A stretch of 64,000 bases of DNA. Origin: Pseudomonadota bacterium (GTDB lineage Bacteria > Pseudomonadota > Gammaproteobacteria > Steroidobacterales > Steroidobacteraceae). A program made the position numbers and the translations under genes. The first letter of the stretch is position 1; the number at the start of each line of letters is the position of its first letter. A model generated the notes under the pieces. It did not search any database. It was not told the DNA's origin and saw nothing but the letters and a program-made list of their open reading frames with translations. This document shows, in pieces, positions 61,132 to 64,000 of the stretch. The stretch covers positions 434,001-498,000 of the forward strand of contig JAFEDS010000010.1 in the NCBI GenBank assembly GCA_018241505.1, in the 5' to 3' direction.

Positions 61132-61943
61132 CAATCGTCTCCGCCGCCACCGCCGCCGATGTCGCCGCCCGAGCCGCCGTCATCCCAACTGCCGGCATCG
61201 CCGAGACCGAAGTCATTGCCGCCCATGTCCGCATTCGGATTGGCCGGATAGTCGTTGCCGCTCGGAGCGGGCACGGGGTTTCCGTCGCGATCCAGGAAGC
61301 GATGCGCGAGCTCTTCGCCGGCAACCACGCCTGCGCCCACCGCCAAACCGGTGGCCAGGCCGCCGGCAATACCGGAGCCGATTCCGGGCCCGCCGTAACC
61401 CGGAGCATATCCCGGGCCGGGGCCATATCCCGGAGGAACGCCGCCCGCGGCCACCGGACCACCGCCGTACTGTTGGTAGACGGCCGCGGCGCTACGCCGG
61501 CGCATGACAGCCCACCACACCGCGATCACAGCCACGACGAGCAGAATCATTCCCCACGGAACAGCGGAGTGGACCTGCGAGTTGCGGTGCTCAATGCCAA
61601 CTCCCGGCCGTGTCTGAGCCAGCTCACGTTGCAGCTCTCCCACCGCCCGCCGGTCCGTAACGAACGGCAAACCGGGAGCAATCGTCTCCGCGGTTGCCAA
61701 CTCCTGGCGCGCGGCTCCAAGGTTTCCTTCGCGGGCGTAGACCTCGGCAGCGACGTAGTGCACCTTCCCGCTGGAAGGATGCTCCTTGATGGCCTGCTTG
61801 ATCATCTGATCGGCTTGCGTGAGTTGACCCGACCGCAGGGCCTGATAGACCTGATCCGGGGTGGGACTCGATTGAGCCAGTACCGGGCCCGCGAGTCCCA
61901 CCGCGAGCATCAATACCAGCGCAGACCTGAAATTCCTGATCAT
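61125..61943 (-). CDS. Membrane protein with periplasmic N-terminal helical domain and Gly/Asp-rich tail
   Basis: 272 residues from the ATG at 61943 (AGAGG 6 bases before). A signal-like segment (SALVLMLAVGLAGPVLA) is followed by TPR-like helices (DQVYQALRSGQLTQADQMIK; GKVHYVAAEVYAREGNLGAA), a membrane segment (VPWGMILLVVAVIAVWWAVM) and a long tail rich in Gly, Pro, Tyr and Asp (GPGYAPGYGGPGIGSGI; GGNDFGLGD). The tail recalls DUF2076-type proteins. Function not recognised. The 161-base gap upstream shows no gene. Confidence 0.7.
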   Translation of the reverse strand: MIRNFRSALVLMLAVGLAGPVLAQSSPTPDQVYQALRSGQLTQADQMIKQAIKEHPSSGKVHYVAAEVYAREGNLGAARQELATAETIAPGLPFVTDRRAVGELQRELAQTRPGVGIEHRNSQVHSAVPWGMILLVVAVIAVWWAVMRRRSAAAVYQQYGGGPVAAGGVPPGYGPGPGYAPGYGGPGIGSGIAGGLATGLAVGAGVVAGEELAHRFLDRDGNPVPAPSGNDYPANPNADMGGNDFGLGDAGSWDDGGSGGDIGGGGGGDDWT

Positions 61944-62104
61944 GAGGACCTCTTGCCGTGAATCGGCATTCGCATGCTCTATATGCGGCCGGGACACGAT
62001 ACCTCAAGCCACCGCATGCATCGCCGGTCTGTGATTAGGCAGCAAGTTCCGCACCGGGTTCCGGTGTGCCTGCGGCGATACAGTGATGACCACGAATCAA
62101 GGAC

Positions 62105-64000
62105 TTACGGGCGCTCCGTGCGCAAATAGCGCGCCGTTCGGCTCGTCGAATTTTTGGCGATTTCCTCCGGCGTACCGCTGGCAACGATGCGGCCGCCCCG
62201 ATCGCCCGCGCCCGGCCCCATGTCGATGACCCAGTCGCTGGCCGCCACTACGCGCATGTCATGCTCGACCACCACGACGGTATTGCCCGCATCAATGAGC
62301 GTATTCAATTGTGTCATCAGCTTGTCAACATCGGCAGCATGCAAGCCGGTTGTCGGCTCATCCAGAATGTAAAGCGTGTCGCCGCGCTGCGAACGTTGCA
62401 GCTCGGTCGCCAGCTTGATGCGTTGGGCCTCGCCACCTGACAACTCGGTCGCCGGCTGCCCCAGGCGCAGATACCCCAACCCGATGTCCTGCAACAACTG
62501 CAACGAGCGCAACACCGGCCCATCGTTCTGAAAGAAGTCGCGCGCTTCCCGCACCGTCATTCCCAGAACTTGCGCAATGTTCTTGCCGTTGTAGGTCACT
62601 TTCAAGGTGTCTTCGTTGTAACGGGCACCGTGGCAGGTGGGGCACGGCGCATACACGCTCGGCATGAAGAGCAGTTCGACACTGACAAAACCCTCACCTT
62701 CGCAGGTCGCACAGCGCCCCTTGGGGATGTTGAAGGAGAACCGGCCGGCATCGTAGCGCTTCGCTTTCGCAGCCGGCGTCGCTGCAAACGAGCGGCGTAC
62801 ATGATCGAACAGACCCGTGTAGGTAGCCAGATTGGAACGCGGTGTACGCCCGATCGGTTTCTGATCGACATTGACCAATCGCTGGATGTGCTGCATCCCG
62901 CTTTTGATGTGGCCGGCAGTCAGCCCCGGCACGCTGGCCTCGAGGTCCACGCCCTCGTCGGCAGGTGCTTCGGTTTCCTCATGTCCCAACGCCGTCATGA
63001 CCAGCTCAACCAGCGCTTGACTGACGAGGGAGGACTTGCCCGACCCCGACACACCCGTGATGGACGTAAACAGCCCAAGCGGAATCTCAACATTCAACTT
63101 GCGCAGATTGTTGAGCGTGACATCCTGCAGATGCAGCCATTCAGCGGGCTTGCGCCGCGCCCGCGGCGGCAGCTCACGATCCGCGAACAGATACTGAGCC
63201 GTCCTGGACTCGGCCACTTTGCGCAGGCCACCAGGAGGGCCGCTGTACAGCACACAACCTCCCAACTCACCGGCCTCGGGACCCACATCGACGATCCAGT
63301 CGGCACGACGCATGACATCGAGATCATGCTCGACTACAAACACCGAGTTGCCCGACTCCTTCAGTTGTCCGAGTGCCGCCAACAGTGCCTCACCATCCGC
63401 CGGATGCAACCCGGCGGATGGCTCATCGAGTACGTACACGACACCAAACAGGTTGGAACGGATCTGGGTGGCGAGGCGCATTCTTTGCAGCTCACCCGGC
63501 GACAGGGTCGGCGTACTGCGATCGAGCGACAGGTATCCCAATCCCAACTCGGCCAGTGTGGCCACGCGATCGAGAATCGTGCGCGCAATCCGCTGGGCCG
63601 CGATGCGCTTTTCCTCGCTGAGCCGGGCGCCCGCCTCGGCGAATTTGCCGGCGGCCGCCCCCTGGAGCGATTCGGCAAGACGCTCCAGCGTCATCTGCGA
63701 TATCGCGCTGATGTCGTAACCCTCGAACGTCACACTCAACGGTTCCGGCTTCAACCGCTTCCCATGGCAGACAGGGCAGAGACCGCCCACCATATAGCGT
63801 GCAACGCGCTTTTTCATCAACGCGCTGTGTGTTGTCGCGAAGGTATGCAGCACGTACTTGCGAGCACCCGTGAAAGTGCCCATGTAACTCGGCTCCATCT
63901 TGCGCTTCAGCGCCCTGCGCGTTTCCGCGGGAGTAAAGCCTGCATACACCGGGACGGTGGGTTGCTCATCGGTGAAAAGAATCCAGTCACGGTCCTTTTT
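62105..64000 (-). CDS. UvrA-like ABC excinuclease protein, C-terminal part (runs off the right edge)
   Basis: The frame stays open to the edge, giving the last 631 residues. The visible N-terminal part reads [20 protein letters not shown], usual for short UvrA-like proteins. Zinc-type Cys pairs are present ([24 protein letters not shown]), as are signature motifs [13 protein letters not shown] and [13 protein letters not shown], Walker [16 protein letters not shown], and Walker [14 protein letters not shown] and [13 protein letters not shown]. It resembles UvrA2-like proteins of about 830 residues more than housekeeping UvrA of about 940. The role may be repair or resistance to DNA-binding drugs; unresolved with part missing. 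Confidence 0.88.
   Translation of the reverse strand, partial: KKDRDWILFTDEQPTVPVYAGFTPAETRRALKRKMEPSYMGTFTGARKYVLHTFATTHSALMKKRVARYMVGGLCPVCHGKRLKPEPLSVTFEGYDISAISQMTLERLAESLQGAAAGKFAEAGARLSEEKRIAAQRIARTILDRVATLAELGLGYLSLDRSTPTLSPGELQRMRLATQIRSNLFGVVYVLDEPSAGLHPADGEALLAALGQLKESGNSVFVVEHDLDVMRRADWIVDVGPEAGELGGCVLYSGPPGGLRKVAESRTAQYLFADRELPPRARRKPAEWLHLQDVTLNNLRKLNVEIPLGLFTSITGVSGSGKSSLVSQALVELVMTALGHEETEAPADEGVDLEASVPGLTAGHIKSGMQHIQRLVNVDQKPIGRTPRSNLATYTGLFDHVRRSFAATPAAKAKRYDAGRFSFNIPKGRCATCEGEGFVSVELLFMPSVYAPCPTCHGARYNEDTLKVTYNGKNIAQVLGMTVREARDFFQNDGPVLRSLQLLQDIGLGYLRLGQPATELSGGEAQRIKLATELQRSQRGDTLYILDEPTTGLHAADVDKLMTQLNTLIDAGNTVVVVEHDMRVVAASDWVIDMGPGAGDRGGRIVASGTPEEIAKNSTSRTARYLRTERP

Noticed and set aside
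62105-64000. UvrA-like gene considered as truncated or starting at 63949
   Set aside because: The reading frame continues without a stop to the window edge and matches the family upstream of the GTG, so it is only cut by the window.

Overview
The window looks like a stretch of chromosome from a GC-rich gammaproteobacterium, perhaps near the Xanthomonadales/Nevskiales/Steroidobacterales. Evidence: the xerD-dsbC gene order, LpxL-type lipid A acyltransferase, ZapE, a Rieske and a 7Fe ferredoxin of proteobacterial type, a large NAD-glutamate dehydrogenase and a TonB receptor under a TPP riboswitch. This placement is inference. I see no tRNA, rRNA, insertion sequence, prophage or CRISPR array. Genes are packed tightly and no gap exceeds about 240 bases.

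Layout. 1-4681: edge of a response-regulator gene, an SRPBCC-esterase operon divergent from a small ribbon-helix-helix protein across a perfect 24-bp palindrome, and a hybrid histidine kinase. 4739-11850: tricorn-like protease, NUDIX hydrolase, FdxA, DsbC, XerD, PlsC-like acyltransferase. 11901-21989: acyl-CoA module with fused isobutyryl-CoA mutase (IcmF) divergent from a TetR regulator, then thiolase, SDR dehydrogenase, ETF-ubiquinone oxidoreductase and acetoacetyl-CoA synthetase. 22026-29019: ZapE, HrpA, HPPD and a MarR regulator. 29240-37458: 2-oxo acid dehydrogenase E1alpha, E1beta, E2 and NAD-glutamate dehydrogenase. 37511-39857: phosphoglycerate mutase, RraB-like protein, crotonase, 2Fe-2S ferredoxin. 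39911-43888: thiamine salvage operon (riboswitch, TonB receptor, YkoF-like binding protein, PnuT-like permease, small-molecule kinase). 43946-54818: PhzF protein, Rieske protein, an ABC ATPase/degenerate serine hydrolase/MFS operon, LpxL, a GNAT fusion, a GT39 glycosyltransferase and a sedolisin. 54800-58841: HupE-like protein, TPR protein, lipoprotein and DUF4331 protein in one translationally coupled operon. 58927-64000: GlgX, a Gly-rich membrane protein and a partial UvrA-like protein.

How the genes work together. Much of 11.9-37.5 kb fits amino-acid and acyl-CoA catabolism. HPPD starts tyrosine breakdown, which ends in acetoacetate. AacS and the thiolase can turn acetoacetate into acetyl-CoA. 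IcmF interconverts isobutyryl- and butyryl-CoA. ETF-QO passes acyl-CoA electrons to quinone. The E1/E2 complex and glutamate dehydrogenase handle keto acids and nitrogen. The thiamine operon supplies the cofactor used by E1. The most unusual items are the DUF4331/HupE operon with EF-hand-like loops, the RHH/SRPBCC palindrome pair, a GNAT protein with a GIY-YIG-like tail, a serine hydrolase lacking its catalytic motifs, and a heptad-repeat insertion in ZapE.
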